Assembly: GCF_000820005.1 (NCBI RefSeq)
Contig: NZ_CDBL01000010.1
Coordinates: 35,747-75,026 of the forward strand
Reading direction: 5' to 3'
Length of the DNA: 39,280 bases
Source of the DNA: Aeromonas piscicola
GTDB taxonomy: Bacteria; Pseudomonadota; Gammaproteobacteria; Enterobacterales; Aeromonadaceae
Below are positions 1 through 7,785 of the stretch, one piece after another. A program made the translations under genes and the position numbers. The notes under the pieces are model-generated. The model saw nothing but the letters and a program-made list of their open reading frames with translations. It did no database searches and had not been told where the DNA came from. Numbering within the stretch: the stretch's first letter is position 1; the number at the start of each line of letters is the position of its first letter.

Positions 1-860
1 TTGGAGAACATGCAGGGAACAGATACAGCGGTTGCAGTCCCACACGAACGAGCATCATTAAAGGAGATCACGCCACCAGATTTACTGGTAAATGGATTGG
101 TGTCTTTCTCATAGCCATTCATCGAGAAATTTTTACCACGAGCGGTTTCACCAACGACCAGAAAAATCAACGTGGGCTTACTTTGATTAGTATCCCGTTT
201 TGCATCATCACCTAAAGTTGTAAATGGGATTGGTTCAGCAAGATAACGATTGTAAACGTATTTAACGGTACTATTAACGAAATTGGCTGGAACAATTTCA
301 CGCTGGAGGTTTGAATTGTTGCGCCCCACTGACACATAATCTTGATAGTATAGTGCTGCAATAACCGCAATCACTATAAGTGATGCAAACATCGATAGGG
401 CACGAGTTAGAATCCCTTTGAACCACTTTTCCTCATATTCAATTTCAACAAAGAAAAGTAAAATGGCAGGGATAAAGCCAGCAATAGTAACCCATCCTAT
501 AATTGGTAAGCTTAAATATGCTAACGCCTCATTTTGATTGGTTTCAAAAATATTCTGAATCATGTTTTGATCAAACAAGACTCTATACTTCATCATTGTG
601 TAACTAACGATTGCACTAAGTGCGATAAGAAGTGCAAAAAAAGGCTTTATTAAATACCGTATCGAAAATGGAACAAATACAAAGTTAAGCGCTGCAACAA
701 GCAATATTGGTAATGAAATGGCGAAACCAAACTTAAAATCTTCTAATTTGTAAAGGATTTCGTAAAAATGGAGAACTCCACGCCAGTTCAGCATAAATGC
801 AAAATACAGTGCCAAAAAAAACATAAGCGGAACAATTTTTATTTTTATAAGGGAAGGCAT
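1..860 (-). CDS. mcr-3: MCR-3-family phosphoethanolamine-lipid A transferase (partial, N-terminal half)
   Basis: Inner-membrane enzyme that transfers phosphoethanolamine from phosphatidylethanolamine to lipid A and so lowers polymyxin binding. The frame is open from the ATG at 860 to the window edge (286 codons); the family is about 540 residues, so the C-terminal half lies outside. It begins MPSLIKIKIVPLMFFLAL and has five hydrophobic segments in the first ~180 residues. The soluble domain starts with LVVGETARGKNFSMNGYE (metal-ligand Glu at about 238) and SCGTATAVSVPCMF, with the nucleophile Thr at codon 277, as in MCR-3. GGAG lies five bases before the ATG. From memory the match to MCR-3 is nearly residue for residue, so I place it in the MCR-3 group; the exact variant cannot be set. 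A PmrA-box-like site and a CRP-like site lie upstream. It cannot be known from here whether the gene is intact. Confidence 0.93.
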   Translation of the reverse strand, partial: MPSLIKIKIVPLMFFLALYFAFMLNWRGVLHFYEILYKLEDFKFGFAISLPILLVAALNFVFVPFSIRYLIKPFFALLIALSAIVSYTMMKYRVLFDQNMIQNIFETNQNEALAYLSLPIIGWVTIAGFIPAILLFFVEIEYEEKWFKGILTRALSMFASLIVIAVIAALYYQDYVSVGRNNSNLQREIVPANFVNSTVKYVYNRYLAEPIPFTTLGDDAKRDTNQSKPTLIFLVVGETARGKNFSMNGYEKDTNPFTSKSGGVISFNDARSCGTATAVSVPCMFS

Positions 861-982
861 ACTTACTCCATTAATAGCCCAACAATCACTTTCTAACGAG
901 ACATCTTGTCTTTATGTTGAAAATGAATGGTAACAAAGCTGTACGTGAGCTTAATTGGCATTTTGTCATTTACTGATAAAAA

Positions 983-998
983 TGTGATCTTAATCACA
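983..998. promoter_or_regulatory. CRP/FNR-family binding site upstream of mcr-3-like gene
   Basis: TGTGA-TCTTAA-TCACA matches the CRP half-site arrangement TGTGA-N6-TCACA exactly. It lies about 125 bp upstream of the mcr-3 start, between that gene and the PmrA-box-like site. CRP is the most likely binder from the consensus; an FNR-type or other family member is possible. Function is inferred. Confidence 0.5.
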
Positions 999-1029
999 AA
1001 TGTCTTATCCGAAATGATACACAGCTAAA

Positions 1030-1046
1030 ATTAAGGAAGTCTTAAG
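1030..1046 (-). promoter_or_regulatory. PmrA (BasR) box upstream of mcr-3-like gene
   Basis: Read on the minus strand the site is CTTAAG-ACTTC-CTTAAT, two direct hexamers with a 5-bp spacer, the known PmrA box architecture. It lies between the end of the EamA gene and the mcr-3 start, about 170 bp upstream of that start, in the orientation that would activate mcr-3. I see no strong -10 at the ideal distance, so the exact start of transcription is open. Confidence 0.6.
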
Positions 1047-1065
1047 ATGCGCTTCGTTCAGCTTT

Positions 1066-1500
1066 CTATCGCTTGAAAGCCAATAGCAAGACACCTCCAG
1101 CGATCATGCCAATGCCCAACCATTCTCTGACCGATGGCCGTTCACCAAGGAAAGTGAAAGCAAAAATAGCAACCAGGACAAGGCTGAGCTTGTCTACTGG
1201 GGCAACCTTGAAAGCCTCACCAATCTTGAGTGCTCGAAAGTAACAGACCCAAGAAGCGCCTGTTGCTAAACCTGACAGAGTAAGGAAAATCCAAGTCTTT
1301 GGTGTTAGACCAAAAGGATTGGCCCACTTCCCTGTGTAAGCAATAAATGCTGATAAAACAACGATGATCACTCCTGTGCGGATCAAAGTTGCAAGGTCAG
1401 AATCAACCCCCTCCACCCCTACCTTCGCAAAAATTGCAGTCAGAGCAGCAAAAATTGCAGACAAGAAAGCCCAGTAGAACCACCCAGTTTGTGAGTCCAT
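1066..1500 (-). CDS. Small EamA-family (DMT) membrane transporter
   Basis: A 144-residue single-EamA-domain protein with about four to five membrane helices: helix near residues 8-25, then VIIVVLSAFIAYTG, IFLTLSGLATGASWVCYFRAL, LVLVAIFAFTFLGE and LGIGMIAGGVLLLA. The ending GERPSVREWLGIGMIAGGVLLLAF is typical of the second half of EamA domains. Half-length members of this superfamily usually work as dimers; the substrate is unknown. I chose the ATG at 1500 (MDSQTGW); an in-frame GTG at 1512 would add four residues. The gene lies just upstream of mcr-3 on the same strand, with the PmrA-like box after its stop, so the two are probably expressed separately. ArnE/ArnF are DMT proteins of lipid A modification, but I see no specific ArnE/F signature. 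Confidence 0.8.
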   Translation of the reverse strand: MDSQTGWFYWAFLSAIFAALTAIFAKVGVEGVDSDLATLIRTGVIIVVLSAFIAYTGKWANPFGLTPKTWIFLTLSGLATGASWVCYFRALKIGEAFKVAPVDKLSLVLVAIFAFTFLGERPSVREWLGIGMIAGGVLLLAFKR

Positions 1501-1559
1501 TTGACACACCACAATTCGCTACGCATCAATGTTAAATTTTTTCACATGGCGCCATCCAG

Positions 1560-1598
1560 CTTAAGTGTTTCTTAATAAATCCCTGACACTCTTACATA
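1560..1598 (+). promoter_or_regulatory. PmrA box and promoter ahead of the tandem COG4705 genes
   Basis: CTTAAG (1560-1565), five bases, CTTAAT (1571-1576), followed after 16 bases by TACATA (1593-1598) as a plausible -10. The second hexamer would sit at the -35 position, which is how PmrA-activated promoters are built. It is the same CTTAAG-N5-CTTAAT form as the site ahead of mcr-3. The downstream ATG is at 1635. Confidence 0.6.
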
Positions 1599-1634
1599 GA
1601 CGGCGATTCGTCTAACCAAAGGATAGGGTGAACT

Positions 1635-2420
1635 ATGCATAGCAACACCGATAACATCGTAAGCAAGGTGCCAGAAATCACACTGGCCTTTTGGATGATT
1701 AAAATTTTAGCAACAACGCTTGGTGAGACAGGCGGAGATGCGTTATCGATGTCGATGGATCTAGGCTACCTGGTGAGTACAGCAATTTTTGCAGTCATTT
1801 TTTTTGCTGCTGTCAGTGCTCAGATATCCGCCAAGTCTTATAACCCTACGCTGTATTGGGTCACGATCATCGCAACCACCACGGTGGGTACAACGCTGGC
1901 TGACTTTGCAGACCGTTCTTTGGGAATTGGTTATGCAGGTGGTTCGACCATACTCTTCCTTTTGTTACTTGGTTCCTTTGGGGTGTGGTATCGAGCGCAA
2001 GGAGAGATATCATCCAGTGTAATTTCGTCACCCAGAACAGAAATGTTCTACTGGATCACCATCATGTTTTCACAAACTCTTGGCACGGCATTGGGTGACT
2101 GGACTGCCGATGATGCCGGATTCGGGTATGCAGGGAGTTCCGTTGTATTCGGTGGCATGTTGCTGGCCATAGTCGCAGCCTACTTATGGACTAAGATCTC
2201 TCGTACATTCTTGTTTTGGGCTGCCTTTATTATCACACGCCCCCTTGGCGCTGTTGTTGGAGACTTCCTGGATAAGCCATTGAGCAAAGGTGGGTTGGAA
2301 CTTAGCCGCTATTCCGCCTCAGCTGCATTACTATTAGCAATTGCTGTGCTGGTATTCATATCAAGTACAAGAAGCAAACAAAACAGCACTGTAGCATTGG
2401 ATTTAGATACTGATAACTAA
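1635..2420 (+). CDS. COG4705-type membrane protein, first of a tandem pair
   Basis: A 261-residue integral membrane protein of the uncharacterised COG4705 family; no biochemical function is established. It has about eight hydrophobic helices in four internal repeats, each beginning with an aromatic-rich helix and ending in an acidic motif: LAFWMIKILATTLGETGGD (residue ~17), YWVTIIATTTVGTTLADFAD, YWITIMFSQTLGTALGDW and FWAAFIITRPLGAVVGDFLD. Gly-Asp/Glu pairs recurring within the membrane suggest a transport or ion-binding role (inference). AGGG precedes the ATG. A PmrA-box promoter lies directly upstream and a second family member follows, so the pair probably belongs to the polymyxin/metal response with mcr-3. 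Confidence 0.82.
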   Translation: MHSNTDNIVSKVPEITLAFWMIKILATTLGETGGDALSMSMDLGYLVSTAIFAVIFFAAVSAQISAKSYNPTLYWVTIIATTTVGTTLADFADRSLGIGYAGGSTILFLLLLGSFGVWYRAQGEISSSVISSPRTEMFYWITIMFSQTLGTALGDWTADDAGFGYAGSSVVFGGMLLAIVAAYLWTKISRTFLFWAAFIITRPLGAVVGDFLDKPLSKGGLELSRYSASAALLLAIAVLVFISSTRSKQNSTVALDLDTDN

Positions 2421-2438
2421 GTGCATGAAATTATAGTG

Positions 2439-2475
2439 TTGGAGCAGTGTCATATGTTACATATGCCTGCTCCAA
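2439..2475 (+). terminator. Long hairpin between the two COG4705 genes
   Basis: TTGGAGCAG (2439-2447) pairs perfectly with CTGCTCCAA (2467-2475), and inside it CATATG/CATATG forms a second stem. No strong T-run follows, so it may be an attenuator or an mRNA-processing or stability element rather than a full terminator. Confidence 0.4.
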
Positions 2476-2535
2476 TTATAGTTAGTAAAAATAGATAGTG
2501 GTGATTTATAGTAGGCACGATAAATAGGTAATCAT

Positions 2536-3321
2536 ATGAATAATATCAATGTATCGGAAAAGGGCTTGTTTAATAAGGTTCCAGAAGTAACAATGGCTTT
2601 CTGGATTATTAAAATGATGTCCACTACCGTTGGGGAAACGGCAGCTGATTATTTGATATTTAACATGAGGCTTGGGCTAACAGTTACATCTATTATCATG
2701 GGTGGGATTTTAGTCGTTATCTTGGTGATGCAACTTCACTCTAATAAATATGTCCCATGTAAGTATTGGCTAGCGGTAGTGCTTGTTAGTATCTTTGGCA
2801 CCTTGGTCACTGATAACCTAACAGATCAAGTTGGCGTTCCATTGGAGGTTTCAACAATCGTTTTTACAATTATTCTTCTTGCTACATTTTGGCTCTGGCA
2901 CTCCCAGGAAAAGACTTTATCAATACGGTCTATCGATACACCTAAGCGGGAGTTGTTTTACTGGAGTGCTATATTGGTGACTTTTGCGCTGGGAACCGCT
3001 GCGGGTGATTGGGTCTCAGAGGGTATGGATTTAGGATACATGAACTCAGTCTTTTTGTTTGGGGGACTTATATTTATCATATATGCAGCCTACTTAATTT
3101 TAAAAACAAACGTCATTTTTACCTTTTGGATTATTTATATTTTAACTCGCCCGCTGGGTGCTTCTATAGGCGATTTGTTGTCACAATCTGAAAAGCATGG
3201 TGGGTTTGGATTTGGGGTGACAAGCACTAGCATCGTATTCTTTGTATTTATTTTTGTTCTTGTTTTGTATCAATCATATAAAGTATACATAAGCAATAAA
3301 ATGAATCAGAATAGTTTATAG
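2536..3321 (+). CDS. COG4705-type membrane protein, second of a tandem pair
   Basis: A 261-residue paralogue of the gene at 1635 with the same four-repeat plan. Repeat 1 is MAFWIIKMMSTTVGETAAD (residue ~20); the others are YWLAVVLVSIFGTLVTD, YWSAILVTFALGTAAGDW and FWIIYILTRPLGASIGDLL. Both start with a short tail then a conserved KVPEVT-like motif. The two proteins have equal length but clearly diverged sequence, and this copy is much more AT-rich, so they may be two old family members brought together rather than a recent duplication. The 115-bp gap contains a long hairpin. Function is unknown. Confidence 0.8.
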   Translation: MNNINVSEKGLFNKVPEVTMAFWIIKMMSTTVGETAADYLIFNMRLGLTVTSIIMGGILVVILVMQLHSNKYVPCKYWLAVVLVSIFGTLVTDNLTDQVGVPLEVSTIVFTIILLATFWLWHSQEKTLSIRSIDTPKRELFYWSAILVTFALGTAAGDWVSEGMDLGYMNSVFLFGGLIFIIYAAYLILKTNVIFTFWIIYILTRPLGASIGDLLSQSEKHGGFGFGVTSTSIVFFVFIFVLVLYQSYKVYISNKMNQNSL

Positions 3322-3351
3322 AAGATTAATCAAACGTCACTAAGGTAGAAA

Positions 3352-3537
3352 ATGACTAAGATAGATTGGCTTATTAAATTCAGACGTGCAAAAACCTTAA
3401 GCACTTTAGATGTGATGTTGGATGCAGCGTTAAGAAAGGTAGAATCCATAACTGATAAATGTGAAGCAATTAAAGGGCATGAACTACGTCAGGATGAACT
3501 TGAGCTTGGTAAGCATTGCAGATCGCTGATTAAGTAA
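3352..3537 (+). CDS. Hha/YmoA-like small nucleoid modulator
   Basis: A 61-residue protein starting MTKIDWLIKFRRAKTLSTLD, which aligns with the N-terminus of Hha (TKTDYLMRLRRCQTIDTLE): Thr-Lys, hydrophobic, then an Arg-Arg and Thr-Leu pattern. The C-terminal half (HELRQDELELGKHCRSL) parallels the HRLAELTMNKLYDK region of Hha. Hha proteins have no DNA-binding domain; they bind H-NS and change its silencing. AAGG precedes the ATG by about seven bases. It lies 30 bp after the second COG4705 gene on the same strand. An H-NS paralogue is present at 36420. Similarity is judged by eye. Confidence 0.6.
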   Translation: MTKIDWLIKFRRAKTLSTLDVMLDAALRKVESITDKCEAIKGHELRQDELELGKHCRSLIK

Positions 3538-3726
3538 TGAGCAAATCATTAGCCAGCATATTTGAAAAAGGGCGAATCGAATCAATATCAAACAAATGTA
3601 AACCCACCATCAATAGAGCTAAAACTCTATTTATGCGCTAGATCATATTTATGAGTAAATCGTATTGATAGAGGTGTCAGTTCCGTTAGGCTGATGGAAA
3701 AAGAATTAACATAAAATGGATTTTAT

Positions 3727-4257
3727 ATGAATAAAAAGATTGTTCTCGCAGCTGTCATTAGTAGTTTTTTTAGCCCTGTATATGCATCTAGTGCATTTGA
3801 GACATATGGTGATATCGGGCAATTTGCCTTACCTGCTATTGCAGCAGGGATCTCCTGGTATAAAGACGACTATGAAGGGTTGAAGGATTTTGGTTATTCT
3901 TTTGTATCAACTACAGCAACTGTTGAGATTTTGAAGAATACGGTGGATGCAACACGGCCAAATGGTGGTTCGAAAAGCTTCCCGTCCGGTCATACGGCCT
4001 GGGCCTTTAGTGGTGCCAGCTATCTGCATATGCGTTATGGCTGGAGCTATGGGCTTCCTGCTTACCTTGCTGCTGGGGCAGTAGGCTGGTCTCGTGTTGA
4101 ATCAGATAATCATTACTGGCGTGATGTAATCGCCAGTGCAGTGATTGCTACTGGTTTTAGCTACGTGTTTACCACTCCGTATGATCAACAGTTGGTGTTT
4201 GCACCTGGAATTATGAATGATGGTGCTCAGGGCATTTTGATGAGTTATCGATATTGA
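3727..4257 (+). CDS. Exported PAP2-superfamily phosphatase
   Basis: A 176-residue protein with a signal peptide (hydrophobic core 5-15, likely cleavage after VYA-20) and a full PAP2 phosphatase signature: K70-X6-R77-P78, P86-S-G-H89, and S122-R123-X5-H129-X3-D133. His89 and His129 should be the catalytic pair. The family removes phosphate from lipids such as phosphatidic acid, undecaprenyl pyrophosphate or lipid A 1/4'-phosphates; secreted members act in the periplasm. Placement beside mcr-3 and PmrA-box genes suggests a lipid A or lipid-carrier substrate (inference). It is followed by a strong terminator. The start has only a weak GGA as ribosome site. Confidence 0.87.
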   Translation: MNKKIVLAAVISSFFSPVYASSAFETYGDIGQFALPAIAAGISWYKDDYEGLKDFGYSFVSTTATVEILKNTVDATRPNGGSKSFPSGHTAWAFSGASYLHMRYGWSYGLPAYLAAGAVGWSRVESDNHYWRDVIASAVIATGFSYVFTTPYDQQLVFAPGIMNDGAQGILMSYRY

Positions 4258-4282
4258 TATCGACACCGCTGAATTTAACTTC

Positions 4283-4314
4283 ATGGCGATGTGTACAAGC
4301 ACATCGCCATTTTT
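4283..4314 (+). terminator. Rho-independent terminator after PAP2 gene
   Basis: A perfect 11-bp stem (4283-4293 with 4300-4310), 6-base loop, then a T-run ending near 4314. It closes the plus-strand envelope block. Confidence 0.85.
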
Positions 4315-4810
4315 AATAGCAACCCATCGTGGTTACTGGGCATCTTCGTCCGTTCCTTATAAATTCTGGGGCTAATCTAAGGTGCTGCACTCCCTTGTGG
4401 TTAAACCGAGCCAGTGCTTCTTTCAAGAGATAACCAGAACCGTACACAACGACTTTGATCGTGCTCCAGCGGCGCTTTCCCAAGTTGAATGCTGTCACTG
4501 CCAGCATAAGTATGAAGCCAACCGAACTGATTAAGGGCGTCCATCTCATCGTTACACATGGGGACGTTGTAACTTGATGGCTGATTTGGGAAGCAACGCC
4601 GCATAAACGCAAAATGCTCCTCGGTATGAGGCGCTTTTGGGGTTGTGGTATGCGGTCGCTGGGATTACCGATAACGATTGTCTGAGGTGGTTGATACCTC
4701 ACTGATAGAAATGACAGAGGAAGGGGAAGTTGGTTTGATTTATGCTTAAAACCAACATTTGATGATTTGGTCAGTTTGGCTCCGAAGAGTGGTTTTTTCT
4801 CACTGGCCTA
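4315..4810. other. Gene-free stretch with a solitary IS5/IS903-type end
   Basis: No supported gene. TGATTTGGGAAGCAACGCC at 4582-4600 is, in reverse complement, almost the same as the left end of the IS5-family copy at 38262 (GGCGTTGTTTCCCAAATCA), so it is probably the right terminal repeat of a decayed relative lying to its left. Short open frames here match nothing I know. A second GCGCTTTTGGGG tract at about 4631 also recurs beside the copy near 38803. Confidence 0.5.
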
Positions 4811-4918
4811 GCTTATGCTGTTTATTGTTTTTGTTGGGATAACCGCTTGGCAGCGCGTAGTTGGCTTCCTTTCTGGTAATGGCTCTTCCATCCGGCAACT
4901 AGTCTATGAGGTGATGCC

Positions 4919-6997
4919 ATGGCTACAGCACAAGGACTATTAGATAACAATGCTCTCGAACTGAACGCCGCTAATGTAGCCTCGCGCAGTCTGCTCCGTT
5001 TTAACTCTGTCAAATGGATGATGATCAAGGGCGGTGTTCTGGTTGCAGTACCACTGCTGGTTGCCTCTGTTGTCTCCATATGGAGTAATCAAACTCAACT
5101 ACGTGCCCAAGAGAAAGTTGAAATACTAGATCGCGCCCAATCCACCTTCCAAGCAACCCGTTACGATTTGGTACAGATCCAGCAATTTCTAACTGATGCA
5201 TCTGTGACTGGTGATACTGAAGAAGGGATCGCCGATGCTGCAACGTTCCGTGATGATGCATTGAAAAACTTGGATACGCTTGCCCGTACTCTACCTGGGC
5301 TCACCAGTGAAATATTGCCGTTGCAGGAAGTGGCAAATCAACTGCATGAGAAAGGTGTGGTCATGGTTAACGCTTATGTCCATGAGGGACAGGCCGCGGG
5401 CAACGCTATCATGAAAAGCCCTGATGGCTTTGATGCCATGGTTGAAGATGCAGCGGGGAAACTGGATCAGATATCTCGAACTCTCGACAACCGGATAACC
5501 AGTGCCACCGCCAGTCGGGATCAGGCCAAGGGCTTGTCACTCTGGATAAGCCTCGGAGCAGGTTTGGTATCGCTTCTTTGTGTGGTTATGGCCTACCTGA
5601 TCCAATATCGTCATCTGATGCGAACCTTGGGGGGAGAGCCTGGCTATGCTGCGTGGGTCGCCTCCGAAATTGCCTCTGGCAACCTGACCGTCAGGATCGA
5701 GGCCCGCGTTGGTGGCAACAGTGTGCTAGGCACTATGCGCATGATGGCTGAGCAGCTCAGTGGTCACATGCGCCAGATTGACCTGCGTACCCGCCAGCTG
5801 GCCCAATCCTCCTACCAGATCTCCGATATTTCCAAGACCATCACTGATGCAGCCCAAACTGAGCAACATCACTCGGGTGAAGTGAACCGTGCCAGTAACG
5901 ATCTATCCTACGCAGCCGAGGCAGTAGCAGGGCTTGCTGATCAAGTCGGACAGCAGGCGGAGCTTGCCTATCAGAGTGCCAACCGCAGTACTCAGGTGAT
6001 GAGCGAGAATATCGATGAGATGCGCCGTGCAGTAACCGAAGCGCAGCAGGCCGAGCAGAAGACTCGCCAGTTGAGCGAGGCGAGCCAGAAGATCCAGGTG
6101 ATCACCCAATCAATCACCGCTATAACCGAGCAAACCAACCTGTTAGCACTCAATGCCGCCATCGAAGCGGCCCGAGCTGGTGAACATGGTCGTGGCTTTG
6201 CTGTAGTTGCCGACGAGGTGCGCAAACTGGCCACTCATGCCGGGCAGGCAACCAAGGAAATTAATGGCATTGTCACTACCCTTAGCCAGCTTATCGGCGA
6301 GAATGAGGCCACTGTGAAGAGCGTAATTGCCCGCACCCACCTCACGATGGACAAGGCCCACGAGGCAAGTCAGTCGATCAATGGTCTAATGGGAGAGATT
6401 GAACGCAGTGTCGAGGCCGCAGGCCAGATCCGAACCACCAGTAGCGAGCAGATGGACAAGCTCACCTCACTTAACGCTCATCTCCATGATCTATTACATG
6501 CCCTCTCCGAAAACACCGAGAAGGTGCAGACCACTGGGATCATCAGCCGAACCCTCTATAAAGAGTCGAGCGAGTTGCGCGATATCATGGAGCAGTTCCG
6601 CTTCGAAATAACCAATAATCCCGACCGCGCTGAACGAGAAATGCGTGGGGCTCCACGCATGTATCAGCACATGATGGTGAAGATCGGGGCCGGAGGCGTC
6701 TTCCACGAATCGATTACCGAGGACTTTAGTGTAACGGGGTTACGCCTGCGCACCGTGCAGTCCCTCGAATTGCCCAAAAAGTCGCAAGTCGAGCTCAAGA
6801 TCTACACCCCCAAACAGTCCATAGATCTCTATCGCAGTCAGACGCCGCTGGCAGTTACGGCCAAAGTGATGTGGTCGAAACAAGAGGAAGATGGAGAAGC
6901 ATACGGTCTAGAGTTCATCAATGTGACACCGGCAATCCGCAGCAATCTGGAGGCTTGCTTCCGACACTATGCTTTGGAGCCAACCTTTACTCATTGA
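4919..6997 (+). CDS. Methyl-accepting chemotaxis protein with C-terminal PilZ domain
   Basis: A 692-residue transmembrane chemoreceptor. TM1 is at ~34-57 and TM2 at ~205-228, enclosing a helical periplasmic sensor domain of about 145 residues. A HAMP domain follows ([19 protein letters not shown] region), then the signalling domain, whose hairpin tip reads [20 protein letters not shown], the CheA/CheW contact. The C-terminus (~569-680) is a PilZ-like domain with R576-x3-R580 and D602-FSVTG607, the two motifs that bind c-di-GMP. The receptor should therefore link an external signal to c-di-GMP level and CheA activity. GAGGTG lies six bases before the ATG. Two GGDEF proteins downstream could supply c-di-GMP. 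Ligand unknown. Confidence 0.93.
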   Translation: MATAQGLLDNNALELNAANVASRSLLRFNSVKWMMIKGGVLVAVPLLVASVVSIWSNQTQLRAQEKVEILDRAQSTFQATRYDLVQIQQFLTDASVTGDTEEGIADAATFRDDALKNLDTLARTLPGLTSEILPLQEVANQLHEKGVVMVNAYVHEGQAAGNAIMKSPDGFDAMVEDAAGKLDQISRTLDNRITSATASRDQAKGLSLWISLGAGLVSLLCVVMAYLIQYRHLMRTLGGEPGYAAWVASEIASGNLTVRIEARVGGNSVLGTMRMMAEQLSGHMRQIDLRTRQLAQSSYQISDISKTITDAAQTEQHHSGEVNRASNDLSYAAEAVAGLADQVGQQAELAYQSANRSTQVMSENIDEMRRAVTEAQQAEQKTRQLSEASQKIQVITQSITAITEQTNLLALNAAIEAARAGEHGRGFAVVADEVRKLATHAGQATKEINGIVTTLSQLIGENEATVKSVIARTHLTMDKAHEASQSINGLMGEIERSVEAAGQIRTTSSEQMDKLTSLNAHLHDLLHALSENTEKVQTTGIISRTLYKESSELRDIMEQFRFEITNNPDRAEREMRGAPRMYQHMMVKIGAGGVFHESITEDFSVTGLRLRTVQSLELPKKSQVELKIYTPKQSIDLYRSQTPLAVTAKVMWSKQEEDGEAYGLEFINVTPAIRSNLEACFRHYALEPTFTH

Positions 6998-7022
6998 AGC
7001 AGCCTAAAGTCATGACCTACTC

Positions 7023-7053
7023 AGCCCCTTGTGACCGCTACACTCGGGGCTTT
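7023..7053 (+). terminator. Weak hairpin terminator after chemoreceptor
   Basis: AGCCCC (7023-7028) pairs with GGGGCT (7046-7051), loop of 17 bases, followed by TT. A weak candidate only. Confidence 0.35.
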
Positions 7054-7129
7054 CTGACAGGTAGACCAAGGCTTTTCAGCCTTGTTTATTGCACCAACAT
7101 ACGCCATCACTTCCCCCTACTTAACCGTT

Positions 7130-7475
7130 GAATACTCGCTGACTGATTTCCCCTGCCAGCAACTGCTTAAACCGATACATCACCACTCTGCTAGCGAACG
7201 AAGGTGATACCCTAATATCTTCTTCCTGTGCGCAAGCCCTTCCTTGCGCATCACCAGCATAGCCTCATTTATTGGAAGCCCCTTTTCCATAGCCCTGCAT
7301 TCTTGCTAAGTGAAATACAGGCAGTAGCCCCTTTACGCGAGATAAGCTGACGGCGGGATTTGCTGTCATAGGCACCATCTGCATAATCACGGCCCTGCAT
7401 GCGCCGCAGTGGATTGAACAGAGTCGGCAGTACCTCGGCATCATGGACATTTTCCAGTGAAACTTCTAACGATAT
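7130..7475 (-). pseudogene. IS5-family transposase remnant (central and C-terminal part)
   Basis: On the minus strand the text reads NVHDAEVLPTLFNPLRRMQG, then DYADGAYDSKSRRQLI, both hallmarks of the IS5/IS903-type DDE transposase (the DGAYD motif). After a stop and frame changes it continues with YHLRSLAE and, in another frame, VMYRFKQLLAGEISQRVFNG, the usual end of these proteins. The N-terminal third is missing and several frame breaks are present, so it is dead. Confidence 0.75.
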
Positions 7476-7546
7476 CGTGGGTCAATGGAGTAGCGTTTTT
7501 TCAACCGCTTAAGTGAGAGCGAGTCAAAAAGAAGATTTAAGCGATA

Positions 7547-7687
7547 ATGGATAAAGCTAGGAGTGATCTATTCGACTATATCGAGTTGTTTTACAACAGC
7601 CAACAAAAGCATGGTTTCAATGATCTGTTGAGACCAGTAGGGTTCGAGAGCCTAGCGAGAACGACTAGGAGGTGTGTAGATCACTGA
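7547..7687 (+). pseudogene. IS3-family OrfB C-terminal remnant
   Basis: A 46-codon frame containing ARSDLFDYIELFYNSQQKHG, which matches the C-terminal signature of IS3-family (IS150/IS407-type) transposases around the final catalytic region. The rest of the element is missing; only the tail is left. It abuts the IS5-family remnant and lies just upstream of the first GGDEF gene. Confidence 0.75.
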
Positions 7688-7785
7688 TGGCGATTCGGTG
7701 CCTACTGTAATAGATCGCTAGTAAATCAGATGTGAGAACACATGTTGGCGGTAGAACCAGTGCCCTAAATAACAAGGAGATGTTG

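Noticed and set aside
4313..4702. 129-codon minus-strand frame next to the PAP2 terminator
   Set aside because: It runs through an IS-type terminal repeat, has no family likeness and no good start; treated as IS debris.
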